From contig JADDTR010000005.1 in assembly GCA_015345905.1 (NCBI GenBank), positions 248,001 to 312,000 of the forward strand: a stretch of 64,000 bases of DNA, in the 5' to 3' direction. Under the pieces are notes generated by a model. That model made no database searches. It was not told where the DNA came from and was given only the letters and a program-made list of their open reading frames with translations. Of this stretch, positions 26,006 through 37,611 are shown in pieces; position 1 is the stretch's first letter, and every line of letters begins with the position of its first letter. This DNA is from Aotearoamyces nothofagi (lineage: Eukaryota > Ascomycota > Leotiomycetes > Leotiales > Tympanidaceae). The translations under genes and the position numbers were made by a program.

Positions 26006-28273
26006 ATGGAGAGGGGCCTTTCTGGCGGTACAGGGCAAAAATTGACCCATGCCACCATTATTGTGGCTGGAGTCGCATCTTTAATAGCATCTCTGCTATC
26101 TGTTGTGTAAGGCGCCTCATTACTCCCACCTTTCCGGGCTGACACTTACTAACGGTTCTGATCTATAGTTCAGTATGGCTTCAGACGTATGATTACTCCT
26201 CCCCGAAACCACATGTGCTTAATTAACTTAACCTACAGGAAAAACTATCGGAAACCCCTTCTCCAGAGATATGTCATTCGAATACTACTTATGTAGGTAA
26301 CACCACGTTGGAAGCGTTGACAGGACTGATGTCATATAGGGTGCCAATATATTCGATATCATCATGGTCCAGTATTATATCACTAAGAGTGGCAATGTAT
26401 GTTGACCCAATTAGGGACATATATGAGGTATGACTATATATTCTATGTGTGTGATTTGACTAACTGGCCTAGGCTTTCACTATTTACACATTCTTTCAAC
26501 TCCTTATCAACTTCATTGGAGGCGAGAGGGCCCTTATTATTATGATGCACGGGCGAGAACCTGTTCATCACCTCTGGCCGCTTAATCACTTCCTCCCTAA
26601 AGTTGACATATCGGACCCACATACGTTTCTAGCCATCAAACGTGGGATCCTCCAATACGCGTGGCTAAAACCGGTCCTCGGAATTGCTTCGATTGTCATG
26701 AAGTTTACAGGGGTATACAAAGAAGGCTATATTGGTTTGACATCCGGCTATCTATGGAGTGGTATTGCGTACAATATCAGCGTTACTTTGAGTTTATACT
26801 CCCTTGGCATGTTTTGGGTATGCATGTCAAAGGACCTCCAGCCGTTCAGACCGGTTCCAAAATTCTTATGTATCAAACTCATAATTTTCGCATCATATTG
26901 GCAAGGCTTTGGCCTCTCCATCTTAGTCTGGCTTGGTGCGATTCCAGATGATGTTCAAGGATATACACCTGATAACCTTGCGGCTGCCATCCAGGACACT
27001 TTAATTTGTTGCGAGATGCCGCTATTCGCAATCGCTCACTGGTATGCTTTCTCATGGAAGGACTATGCCGATGTTACCATATCTGCCGCAAGAATGCCCG
27101 TCTGGTATGCTATCAGGGATGCTTTTGGTATCCGAGATCTGATTGAGGACACTAAAGAGACTTTTAGTGGAAATAAATATGAGTATCGCTTATTTGATTC
27201 TGGCGATAATGTGTTGGCGCATGAAGAGTCCAGTTCCAGAGTCGCTAGAATGATGGAAGGTATGCGGTATGAACGTGGAGGGAAAGGCAAATACTGGATT
27301 CCGAAACCTGGAGAGATTACTTCTCGGACCCCTTTACTAGGCAATAATGGAGGTCCAAGTCGAAATCGTAGCTTGTCGCCATCCAATCAACATCAGAATA
27401 ACAGGTTGGATATGGGATATGACAACGGGATTCCTGGAGAAGATGGCCTGGACCCGGATGAAGAGCTCCTATATGCAAAAGCAAGAAGCTTGGAGTATGG
27501 AGATTGGAATGTGGGTCAATTGACAACATCATACATAGCTAAATTGACTTTTCTAGTATCCTGTCATTGCCGCACATGAAGCGTCGCGAAAGCGATGGCT
27601 TACACAGCAACCAGGTCTATTGACTACGTCTGTAAACCGAAACCTCCTCCAACCTACCCAAGATAACAACATTCGGCGGAAAAGCAATGTAAATGAGACC
27701 GTTAAAAAGGTCCAAGCCAAGGGCAAGTCCAAGGATAATCATTCGAGTGATGAAGGGCGCGCTCCAATGTTGACGGGTATGCTTCGGCATCATTCGGCAT
27801 CCAGCGGCGCAGCGAAATCCGATAGGAGTCAACTAGTTGACCTCGTCGTTGAAGACAATATTGCAGAGGATGTCGAGAGAATCCGGGCGAGAAAAGAGGG
27901 TAGTGCTGGTTGGAATGAAGTTGAACCAAAACGCTATATGTAAGATAAAATTGATGGCATCTAACCATGTATTGGTGCTGACAATGTTAGTCGAACCTAC
28001 GGTAATGAAGGTGAGGATATTCGAAAAGGATTTGAGCCAAATGATAGCTCAGCAGTCGTTGATCCTAAGAACTCCGAGGAAGGTAGTGGGCACGCAGTTG
28101 ACGAGGAGCATGATAAAGAAAGTCCCGGTGCGCAAGAGTCCCGGGAGTGGAATGAGGTGCAATCACAAAAGCCAGCTGTGGTTTTAAAGCCCAAATATGG
28201 CGTTGAGGGCGAAGACTTTGAGAATGTTTGGGGTGGTGGCGCGCCTTCTCAACCAGCAAAAGAGAATCCTTGA
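26006..28273 (+). CDS. TMEM184 / organic solute transporter-alpha (DUF300) membrane protein (about 654 aa)
   Basis: Seven exons: 26006-26106, 26169-26186 (18 bp), 26239-26292, 26340-26427, 26473-27510, 27557-27939 and 27991-28273. All junctions are GT-AG and phases close. Hydrophobic segments start at residue ~14 (ATIIVAGVASLIASLLSVV). Family motifs follow: WLQTKNYRKPLLQRYVIRI, YSISSWSSIISLR, FQLLINFIGGERALI, the LKPVLGIASI segment and FWVCMSKDLQPFRPVPKFL. This is the seven-helix core of the TMEM184/Ostalpha family; some plant and fungal members sit in vacuolar or tonoplast membranes (LAZ1-like). About 300 C-terminal residues are hydrophilic and probably cytosolic (repeated Arg/Ser/Asp/Glu), ending AKENP. 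Substrate unknown. Confidence 0.9.
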
Positions 28274-29219
28274 CGATACCTTTACGTTTCATTGCATAGC
28301 GGTGGAGTTAGGCAACTTTTAGGCGATGCATCAAGCGTGTTCATTCAGGCAATCCTCGGGCATCATAATGCAGTATGGGCTATGTACTTGTATTTGGTTT
28401 TGTCTTAGAGCCACCAGCATAGTCTACCCAGTATTCTGGCCATTCTCAACTACTTGCCTTAATTGAGACAGAATTGGGTATCGGCTGCGCTCGGCTGGCC
28501 CTTACGGGGTCATTTTGTTTAATTTTCCCTCGACATGTGCGAATCGAGAAGCAGCCTTTTACTGTGATCTAAGTTTAGTTTTTGGCCTCGACTCTTAACT
28601 TTCATGTTGTAAACTCCAATGGATATAAAGGTTCTCGGCTATAACTGAAGCCTAAACTGAAAGACGATTTTGCTTCATTTATCACCAGGCCCAGCACATA
28701 TTACACCGACTGTCACACAACCGAGCAAAGCATCAAATTGTTACTGGGTGGGCGCCCATGGGCACGTATAGCACTACGGCCATGCTGGAAGCGCCAGAGC
28801 CAGCCATTCGTTCAGACCGGGCACACCGACGCCATCTAAGCGCCCGCTGGCTCCCAACCAACTTGAGACTGTCCAGTAATCATCTGACAACAGCAATGTT
28901 TGGTCTCTTCTCGACAGGCTAGGGAGTCTCAGCAACCCATCACGAACCTCTGGATGCCTGCCGTAACCGCCATCTAGAGACAACCTCGTTTTTGGAATTG
29001 CTGCGTCCTTAGCAATTCATAGCACGGCGCTTCATCGATGAACGATCCCTGAATCTGCCTGGCGACGAATCGGAAATGCCAGGATGCAGTAAACTCTTGA
29101 TTTCTCAATAGTGTTAGACCTGAGGGTGTGAAGCTCTTCTCGGTTTTGTTGCCTCTCTCTTCCTCTGTTCTCTGTCGTTCATTTTCTCTCCATTGCATCG
29201 CAATGTGTTCTGTGCGATC
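28274..29219. other. Intergenic with CT-rich core promoter
   Basis: No gene. A pyrimidine-rich tract (about 29150-29195) just before the ATG at 29220 is typical of fungal core promoters. Confidence 0.5.
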
Positions 29220-30758
29220 ATGAGTCTGTTGAGCAGATATCTCGGTGATGCCTATATCGCATGGCTTGGTTCAGCGATAAGCTGCTGCGCATCACAGCTG
29301 CATGACGAAGCACCTATTCGTGGTATGTCTTCAATCCTATACCGTGGTTCTAGAAATTCTATGCGATAAACAGGAGCATTTACCTTCTTACGGGCATATA
29401 ATGTATCGTGCCGTCTAACAATGATAGGGGTCGAGAAACCGATGACAATCCTCCATCATCAACCGCAACTCATCCCGCCACCGCTGCCAGATCCTCAGGA
29501 AAGGCCCGAGACACGGGGGTCGTCACTGGTGGCGAGAACGAGAAGTTTTGCATCCCGCGCATCAAGTCGCGGAAGCTTCTCTGTGAGAAGAAAATTAAAT
29601 GCATACAATGGACCGCGCAGGCCGCGCATTGGCGCACCTACCGATTTTCGACATATTCAGAATGTAACGCCCAGGCGGTCCGAAAGATTTCGACCCCTTG
29701 AATTGAGCATATATATGCCAGAGAACCAGTTATCCCCTATTCTTCCTCATTTCGGTGTGGAGGATCGCATTTTACCAGACCCACCACCAGTGATGCATAC
29801 AAGGAGTGAGTCTGCTTTGTCAGGCTTCAGCATTCGAAGGAAGCCGTTGAATTCTCATAATTCAACATCAGCACGCCTGGAAAGCGCACATGCAACTCCT
29901 GAATCCGTTAGTTTCGAATTCGTTCATCCATTGCGACCACGTCCAAGTTTACCAGAGTCACCAAGTACGCAGGAGCTTATGGCTGCGCTTCAAGATGCGT
30001 TGCCACGATCACCGCCAGCTGCACAGTTAAGAGCCAACACTGTGGATAGCAAGCAGTTCGAACGTGTTCGATCGGTGGTACAAGAAAGGCAAGAACTTGA
30101 AAAACGGTTGAGAGATATTGACAGTATCATCGAGGAGCGGCGAAGTATAAATATGAGTCGGCCTAGAAGTATATATGCAGAATCGGAAGGTTAGTCAATA
30201 GCTTCTATTTATTACTTTTACTAATCTCACATAGAACCGATGCCAGATATCAGAACATCAGATCTCGAGCGCATGTTGCGTCCGAAATCTGCGCCAAATA
30301 CTATTCATATTCCTGAACGAGCCAAGAACTTCACTGAGGCCTCAGCTGAATTTTATCAGCATATTCCACCACCTCCTCTTCCTCTCGTACTCCAGACACG
30401 GCCACCTCTTCGGAAGAAGAAATCCTTTTCTCGTGTCTCTAACTGGCTGTTCCCTGAGGATCATACTAGGAGTGTCTCGTTGGACTCTGTGACTAATAGG
30501 CCAAGGCCCGTGACATCGAAAGAAGGATTCTATCAGTGTGTTGATACGAAGATGGCTCGGTCGTCGATACGGTCTGTTTCTTCGGTATACACCCTGGAGT
30601 CGGAGCTAGATGAGCCGACCGTGCCAAGCACGTGGACTCCGGAATCGTCTCCTGGGTCAAGGAAAACGACATTGGCGCGCACAGCTACATTCGGAGGGAG
30701 TCGGGGGATAGATGAGATGGTAGGCTATAGGATGTCGAGTGTAGGAGTTGCGTTCTGA
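29220..30758 (+). CDS. Hypothetical protein with CRIB-like motif and coiled coil (about 462 aa)
   Basis: Three exons: 29220-29322, 29428-30189 and 30235-30758; GT-AG, phases close. Exon 1 encodes a short hydrophobic N-terminus (AYIAWLGSAISCCASQL) and rests on splice signals only. Around residue 80 the basic run RRPRIGAPTDFRHIQNV resembles the Cdc42/Rac-binding CRIB consensus (I-S-x-P-x2-F-x-H-x2-H-V-G): Ile, Pro, Phe, first His and Val match; Ser, second His and final Gly do not. The middle is Pro/Ser/Arg-rich and disordered, then a helical stretch (VVQERQELEKRLRDIDSI). A Pro-rich patch HIPPPPLPLVL and the motif KKKSFSRVSNWLFPED follow. I do not know a characterised relative; a scaffold or effector in small-GTPase signalling is a hypothesis. 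Confidence 0.7.
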
Positions 30759-32283
30759 TGCCACTTATGAGCATGTAATTCTTGAAAATTCGGAATGGTT
30801 TATTGTGGGATTATTGATCCAAGGGTTGGGGTTTTATTGTCGTCAGCGCTCGTGACAGTGCGTTTATGTATGCTTTTGCGTATATTGTAATACGTCGGCA
30901 TTTAGGAGGATATTGATTCCAAAAGCTTAGAAGTTAGGCCGGCTCGTAGGAATTCTGTAACCAATAATATTTCGATAATAAGTGATGCAAAGCCGTGATA
31001 AAAATTTCCAACATCCATTATCCACTTTATAAAACACTGGCATGTTAAAAAATGATTTATTCTATTATATTTATATGAGCATTCTGGAAATTTAGTCTTT
31101 TCTACTATTAAGATTCCGAGGGCTGTTCAAAACTCCAGCCCGAAGGTCGTTCGTTCATATTTGCTATATTTTAAAACGCAGGTATCTATAGTTAATTTTG
31201 TCCTTTCTATGCCACCTGATTGGACAGATGGTATGGCACACTCAACTCACTCTCATCTCATCATCCACTAACATCTTTAGGCCGAGTTGGTTATGGCGCC
31301 AGGTTAAGGCCTCACCTTAATCACTGAGTATGCTTGCATACACAATTTCCTGGTCACGTAAGTGGCGTGGGTTCGAGTCCCACTCTGTTCAATATTTTTT
31401 TTTTTGCTCTTGAAACTCATGTTATATTCCAGCTCAGAGCATAATGTGAGAGATTTCATTTTTGATTTTACATGGTTAGGACGTGTATTTTGGACGTGTA
31501 GCGAGCCAAGCGAACTCGGCGAACTCGGGAAACCCTTTTTAGCCAGCAATTCTCATTTCCCCTGAAATAGCGGCCTCTTAAGAGCTTCATAACGAATGTC
31601 TAAGAAGAACTGAATGGAAACATCTTGCTACACAATTAACTTTTGGCTGCGCTTTCTAGCCTGCTGCTATGCTTCCTTTGATACAAGCTTGTCCGTGTAA
31701 TAAAGTAGAAGGTCACCAATATAAAAACTTATGGCAGCGCCACTTTGATTGTAAGGAAGCAAAACTTACTGACGCCTATTAAATTGAACATGTATCTTAA
31801 ACTCCTAGGTAGATCTTGAATGGCTCGGCAATGCGATGTTTTGGATTCGAGAGTTGCTTGGAAGTTGCTTGTAAGCAACGTGAACGATGGCACGTATCAT
31901 GCCCCTGCCCCTGAAACCCGTCAAAATCTCGGTATAACCTAGAAGTATAACCTAGAACATGCCAAACATGCAGAGGCATATTCTGAACCGAATTGATCCT
32001 TAGTGACTTTACGCGTTTCGATCTATCTCGATCTGTCCTTGTTGCTGAAAACATTATCGGTAATTAGTAAACAACGCCTATTGGCTATGATTATACGCTA
32101 ACGGTCGGAAACACCATAAAGTGCGGATGTAGGGCGGTGAAGTCGAATAGAATCGGCATTAATCCACCATCACAATTCAACCATCAACGCGGGGCACCTT
32201 CATGCTTCGCGATCTGATCGTTGTGCAAACCATTCGCCCGGCACATAGTCCATCGCTCATTGTACCACAGTGAGAATTCCACG
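30759..32283. other. Intergenic, AT-rich, contains tRNA-like relic
   Basis: No protein gene. The only structured element is the tRNA-Leu-like sequence near 31272-31391, followed by a T-run of a dozen bases. Flanks are AT-rich and unremarkable. Confidence 0.5.
31272..31391 (+). tRNA. tRNA-Leu(AAG)-like sequence with intron, probable pseudogene
   Basis: A D-arm (GGCCGAG with matching GGC), an anticodon stem CCAGG/CCTGG, a possible AAG anticodon after TT, a ~38-bp interruption where tRNA introns sit, a variable arm (CAC-loop-GTG) and a T-arm GTGGG-TTCGAGT-CCCAC are all present. A long T-run follows, suited to Pol III termination. The 7-bp acceptor stem does not pair (5' CATCTTT against 3' TCTGTTC) and position 8 is A instead of T. 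It is therefore more likely a degenerate tRNA copy or a tRNA-derived SINE head than a working tRNA. Confidence 0.55.
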
Positions 32284-34554
32284 ATGGGCCGCAAGCCAAA
32301 TCAGCTGATTCTCGAGTTCTTCGAGCGTGGCCCGAAGCTCGAGGACTCAAGCAACAGGTATCAACACACTTGTAGGGCCTGTGGTGAGAGGTTCCCAAAA
32401 GGTAGAATTGATAGTCTCACTACCCATCTTGTCAAGAAATGCCCTGCCATTTCTCTGCGGGATCGACAGAAGGCTCTCCTTCAACTCAATGACCTTCCTG
32501 ACCTTCCCCAATCTCGCGACGGCGCTCAGCAGAACCCATCATCCGTCGAACTCCCTGTCGGCAATCGCAACTGGACTGCTCTTGAGACCCTCGCAGAAGT
32601 CTCAAGACAGATTGATCTGAGCGAGAAGCAAGACGACCGAACCCAGCAGAACCACAGCGCCGGCTCTGGCCGAGTTGATGAACCACCCCGTATCGACCGC
32701 TTCGAATTACAAGAGCAGTGGACTCCGGACAACCCACCTCTCAGTTACGAGGCACGTGTAGCGCGTGACAAGAAGCGTAAGTCACAGGCTCATCAATGTG
32801 AACAGCGCTGACCGTCCTAGTACTATCCCAGAAGCTTGCTTCACGTCGAGACAGCGAAGCTACCTCACCTCCTGCGAACTTTGCGCCGCACATGTCCATT
32901 TCTCCACAAAGCTCACCAAAGCTAAACATGGCAGCCGCTACAAGCATGGCCGTAGCTGCTTCTGCTCGTTTTGTTCCAGAAATGGTTGATCCTCAGTTGC
33001 TGGGAGAAGGCTTACCAGAGGAGATCGCACCACCAATGCCACTCGAGCCGGATCTTTCCAACAATTCACTGAACGATAAATACTTCACTCATCGTTCAGC
33101 TCAAGATGCACCAGCCTGGCCTATGCTTGATGGCTCTGGCGGTAGCATGTATCCTGATCCAGATGGATTCGAAGCTGCCATGGAGCAAGGCAGAGCGAAC
33201 GGATTCCCACGTGCCATCGCTATGAATGCAGCTATGACTACTGAATTCAGCGCCGAATACGGCAATGGTCAGAAGGCAAATAAACCAAAGGTTCGTGGCC
33301 GATTTACTCCAGGACGCCGTAAGGAGGTTCAAGAGGTCCGAAAGCGAGGTGCTTGCATTCGCTGCAGAATGCTGAAGAAGCCTTGCTCCGGCGAAACCCC
33401 ATGCACTACCTGTCGCAATGTTGAAAGTGCGCGTCTCTGGAAGCAGCCTTGCATTAGAACTCGCATCGCAGATGAACTTGACATGTACTCCGCTGGCCTA
33501 CACGCCGTACTAGCCTATCACGAAGTTAACTCTATCAAGAACAAGATCAAGTTTCATCCCTCACCAAACACAATCGAGGCTACTCACTATCCGGAGACAG
33601 GCGTATTTGCGGCCTTCAACGCAATGGAAGGTCAAGATGTACCAGCCGAGAAGAACATTGACCCAACTCTTGGTAGCCTCAATCTCGATTTTGCAAATGA
33701 GACTGTTAACTTCCGCATCCTTGACAATGACAACGATGACTTGCCATTGAAGATGGAAGACTATATGAGACGTATGTCCTCTACCTTCTTTGAGAAGGAA
33801 CCATCACGCTTCATGAACGTCACGCTCAATACGGGCTTGCAGTTGTCTATCCAGAAGGATGACCATCTGTTGACACGAGTCCTTGAACTCTGGTCCACTG
33901 TTCATATTCTCGTAGACCATGAGCTGAAATGGCATGTCTTTGAAAAGACATCTGTAGATGCTGAAGCTGGCCAGGGCATGGTCATCGAACAGGGTACCAC
34001 TTACCAACTGCTTTGTATGCAATTGAACGCCGCAGTAGAGAAGAAGGCAGCTCTCATTAGCAAGTCAGTTTTGAATGACCTCGAGAGACGTCTCTTGCAG
34101 CGCTCCTCAACGTCGTCTTTCGAGACCTTCCTCATTGCTATCATCCTTCTGAACTGCGTAGAGAAGTCAACCTGGCTGTTCAAATCATGGGAGCAGGATT
34201 ACCTCAAGGCCAGATGGCCACTTGACAAGACGCCTATTTGGTATGGCTCGCAGGGTGACCGCATTACAGACATGCTGCAAATGCTCCTCCGTATGCGTGG
34301 CATCCCCCCCAAGACCTATCAGCGACCTCAGGACGGCATAATTGCTACCGATGGCGACCAGATTGCCCGAGAGTACTTTGAGAAGCTCCAATTGACTCGT
34401 GAGTGGAATCTTGCCGTGCCCCCTACATGCTTTGCTAACAACGTGCTCAGACGCGGAGGTCCTTGACAAGCAGAATAACCCCACGTTTGATCCTGCGGAC
34501 TCTCGTTGCTATGAGCTGCGGTTCTGCTCAAAGCTCCTGCTCCCAATGGGCTGA
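32284..34554 (+). CDS. Transcription factor with BED-like finger and Zn2Cys6-like cluster (about 724 aa)
   Basis: Three exons: 32284-32776, 32821-34398 and 34451-34554. Introns of 44 and 52 bp are GT-AG; the second has a TGCTAAC branch site and phases close. The start MGRKPNQLI is the first ATG; TTG at 32221 was discarded. Residues 1-60 hold a C-x2-C...H-x4-C finger (CRACGERFPKGR, then LTTHLVKKC) like a BED finger. Near residue 345 lies a Cys cluster (ACIRCRMLKKPCSGETPCTTC, last Cys about 12 residues on), close to the fungal Zn2Cys6 form C-x2-C-x6-C-x5-C-x2-C-xn-C but with a longer last gap. The C-terminal ~300 residues resemble the helical regulatory domain of fungal C6 factors. Target genes unknown. 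The second and third domains rest on family knowledge; the BED call is weaker. Confidence 0.85.
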
Positions 34555-35372
34555 TCTCTTCAGTCTTCGTGGCCCTGTCTCGAACGATTCTTGTCGATGG
34601 CTCACGCCGATTCCAAGAATTTAGTACCGGCAGCCTACCCACGTCTTACCCACACTGTCACATGTAGTTCAGCGATCTACCGCGACAGAACCTGCCCCCT
34701 ACCATTAATCACCCAACCAACCCCTGCATATCAGAAACCACACTGCTTGTAACAAACATTCTTCTTCAAATTCAGCCCCCTTGCTTTTTCTTTCTTTTCC
34801 TTTTACTTGTATCCTGGCAGGCTTGCGTTCAGCGGGACCTATTGAAGCCATGGAGTTGTAGGACTATATTTTCATGCGATTTGCGACTTTTCTTCAAGCC
34901 GATGGCGTTTTGCTATTATAATGGCTCTCACGAAGAAATAAATGATCTGCGAACTAATTGCCATGCCTACGGGTTTGCTGCTACACGAAATAAGAGAGAT
35001 GAACTATCCATGATTGCTTTATTGCTGTGCGAGAATGTGATTCGAAATGTACTACGTGATCTGGAAGCCTGATGGGAAAAGGTAGGGTAAGTGACATGAT
35101 ACCCGTGATACTTTTATAAAAGTGAAAACTAGCACAATCATCGATATGCCAAATAGCTCTATCGATTATTTGCGGAAGCTTTCATGTTACAATAGGATAT
35201 GAATGCAATTTAATAATTCTATGCGAGTAGTAAGTAAATCTCTTGGTTAAATGGTACTTGTGTAATATCTCCTCTCCGTTTTCTAAACTCTTTCTTGCGC
35301 TTTGACATCTTTAAGTAACGCGGTTACAAGTCTCCTTCCTTTGTGCCATCATGTCAAAGCTATGTATAGTAT
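34555..35372. other. Intergenic between convergent genes
   Basis: No gene seen; 3' flanks of the transcription factor (+) and the wall protein (-). AT content rises toward 35300. Confidence 0.5.
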
Positions 35373-36298
35373 TTACAGCCCAGCAACTGCAATAGCAGCA
35401 GCCATCCCACCAACAACCCATCCTGCATTTCCTGTAATCTGAGGCATTCCTGCCTGAGACGCACTTGTGCTAACGCCAGTCCCTGATGCAGCTGTAGATC
35501 CTGTCGAAGCTCCCGTTGAAGCAGCCGCTGTACCTGTGGCGGTACCTGCTGTGGCGGCACTTTTTGTCGCACCAGTACTCGTTGCTGTAGCGGCCGATGC
35601 GGTTGCTACCGCCCCACCTGTTAGAGCATCTGCGGTAGTACTGGCAGCCTCTGTGGCTTCGCTGCCTATGAAAGATGCAGGGTCTTCACTTAGGATCTGG
35701 TTTGCGTTTGTGACCAGGGGAACTGGAATGAAGAGTGAAGCTAAATCCGTCCCGCTGAGACTGGTGCTGGTCACGGTGGCAGCAAGGCCATATCCATAGC
35801 TCCCTGTTTGGGTCAAGGCGGGACCGCCCACAGATTCTGTGCAAAACGCACTAGTAGTGCCCTCAAGAGCACAGTCAATGGAAACCGTGCTGGACGAATT
35901 GAGAGTTAGTTAAGCGCTGCAACGTGGAAACATATGTAGCTGCGGGAGGCATACTAGAAACCTTCAATACCAAAGGCGAAATTCGCTGTACTGGGCCCTT
36001 CCGTTAGAGTGAAAGGCTCTGGAGCGACACACTCATCGCTATCGTCGTCGCTACTTGACTCAGACTCGGGTGCTGCTGAGCAACCAACGAAGTAAGTTGT
36101 GGCTGTCGAGTCCTGAGTGGGAGTTGTTAGGACAGGATCCTCAGATTTGGAGTATGAGGATAACGGAAGGAAAGGACGTACTGAGCCGATGCTGGAGGCG
36201 ACGACATTGCTGCCGAGCCCTGGGAGGAAGAGAGTTGCTGTACTTTGTGCCGAGCCGAGGCTAACCAAAGCAGAGAGCATGATGGTGGAGGAGAGCAT
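35373..36298 (-). CDS. Ser/Thr/Ala-rich GPI-anchored cell-surface protein (about 263 aa)
   Basis: Exons 36298-36182, 36112-35955 and 35889-35373; introns are 69 and 65 bp, GT-AG, phases close. Residues 1-17 form a signal peptide (MLSSTIMLSALVSLGSA). The mature part has spaced Cys (YFVGC, SDECV, SIDCAL, AFCTES), a short acidic Ser/Asp run, then a long Ala/Thr/Ser/Gly-rich stalk suited to O-mannosylation, and a hydrophobic C-terminus (GWVVGGMAAAIAVAGL) typical of GPI signals. It is probably attached to plasma membrane or wall. The first intron is a multiple of three without a stop, so retention would add 23 residues. No catalytic domain is seen. Confidence 0.82.
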
Positions 36299-37255
36299 GA
36301 TGGCAACCTACTAGGAAAAGACGTAAATGCAAGAAGAAATGCTGCTTAAGAAGGAAAGAAAGAGAGAGGGAGATGGTAAGAGAGAGAGATAAAGAAACGG
36401 GGGAGAGCGGAGGATTTCATCGTGAAGCTTTGAAGGAAATCAGACAAAGAAATCGGGATGATATGACCCCGAAACGGGCGAGAGAGATGTCCGAGCGGGA
36501 GCCAATTAAGTGTCTTTTCTGGGGTCCCAGTGGCAAAGGGCAATCAAAAGGGAGATTGTGCCTGACGATCAGGGCGGCGCAGGCAACGCGAGCTGCAGGG
36601 TTGGATCTCGATTGGGGGATTGGGGGATTTATGCTTATTTGGGCTCGGTTTGGGTTCGGGCACGCTTAGTCGTCCCTGATGTCAATGTCAGTCGAGCTCG
36701 CATCGTGTCTCCCCGGCCTTGGCTTTCTTTCAGAGCTCTCGGGCATCTCATGTCCCAGCGATGCTTGCCCAACCGACACTTCTCGTGGACACTTCTCTTG
36801 GCCGTAGACATTCTATTCCAGCTGCGACAAAGGTTCTGGTTAATAAGGAAGGTAGGATGCTGTGGAGTCTTGCTGCCGCCAAGACGCTCGGAGTCCGGAT
36901 CATGTTTCATGGCCAGCGATATAAGCGCGACCTCGGCCTTCAGGCCTGTTAACTGCACAGAGGACTGCATTGAGAGTCGAGACCAGCGCCTGCCTATTAT
37001 TTTCAGATCGATATAATTGTCCTGTACAGACTACAGAGTATGAAGTTTCTCTACAGTGTGTGCCGCTGCTAATACAGATACAATAATGGAAAGCTTGTTG
37101 TCAAAGACCCCGCTAAAGCCAGCCTTCTGACTGGTCTCACGAGCCATGACACAGATGTGTTCTTTGCATCAAAATCCAGTCGCCCAAGCATTTAATAAAG
37201 GTACGGCTGCTCTCTTTGACAGCCCGGAAGCCTTTCGAATTGCCCAGGGCCCTTA

Positions 37256-37267
37256 TATCACGTGATA
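37256..37267. promoter_or_regulatory. CACGTG palindrome upstream of ORC4
   Basis: The same 12-bp TATCACGTGATA palindrome found at 885-896, here about 345 bp upstream of the ORC4 ATG. Confidence 0.4.
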
Positions 37268-37321
37268 TGAGTTCACTAGCGGCGAGGGGTCATTAAGTAC
37301 GCTAGACGTGGACCCCTGTCG

Positions 37322-37327
37322 ACGCGT
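37322..37327. promoter_or_regulatory. MluI cell-cycle box (ACGCGT)
   Basis: ACGCGT is the core of the MBF/DSC1 site that drives G1/S genes in yeasts. It sits about 290 bp upstream of ORC4, a replication gene. Confidence 0.4.
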
Positions 37328-37611
37328 TCCTGCGGCTTCGAGCTGCGGGCTTCTCGACTTTCTCGTCTTTCTCGACAACACCCGCAACTTTCAATGTAGA
37401 GCTCGGCATTCGCAGGTATTGAGGTTCGAATTTCGATTAGTAGGCCATATTGTATATTATCACTTCGATTATACAATATTTCCCGGTAGACGCGCCCTCC
37501 AAGTTGGCTCGTGAAGCATCACCCTCGATTGCCAGCATTCGACCGGTCTGCGAGTCTCAACATGCGATTAGGGCGATTACGATAAAATTCTGTCATTGTT
37601 ATAGTTTGACA

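Larger units (their letters stand above)
36299..37611. promoter_or_regulatory. Divergent promoter region, GPI protein / ORC4
   Basis: Gene-free 1.3 kb. The side next to 36299 has a GA-rich tract (36353-36400; CT-rich on the minus strand) typical of fungal core promoters. The ORC4 side carries a CACGTG palindrome (37256-37267) and an ACGCGT box (37322-37327). Confidence 0.55.
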
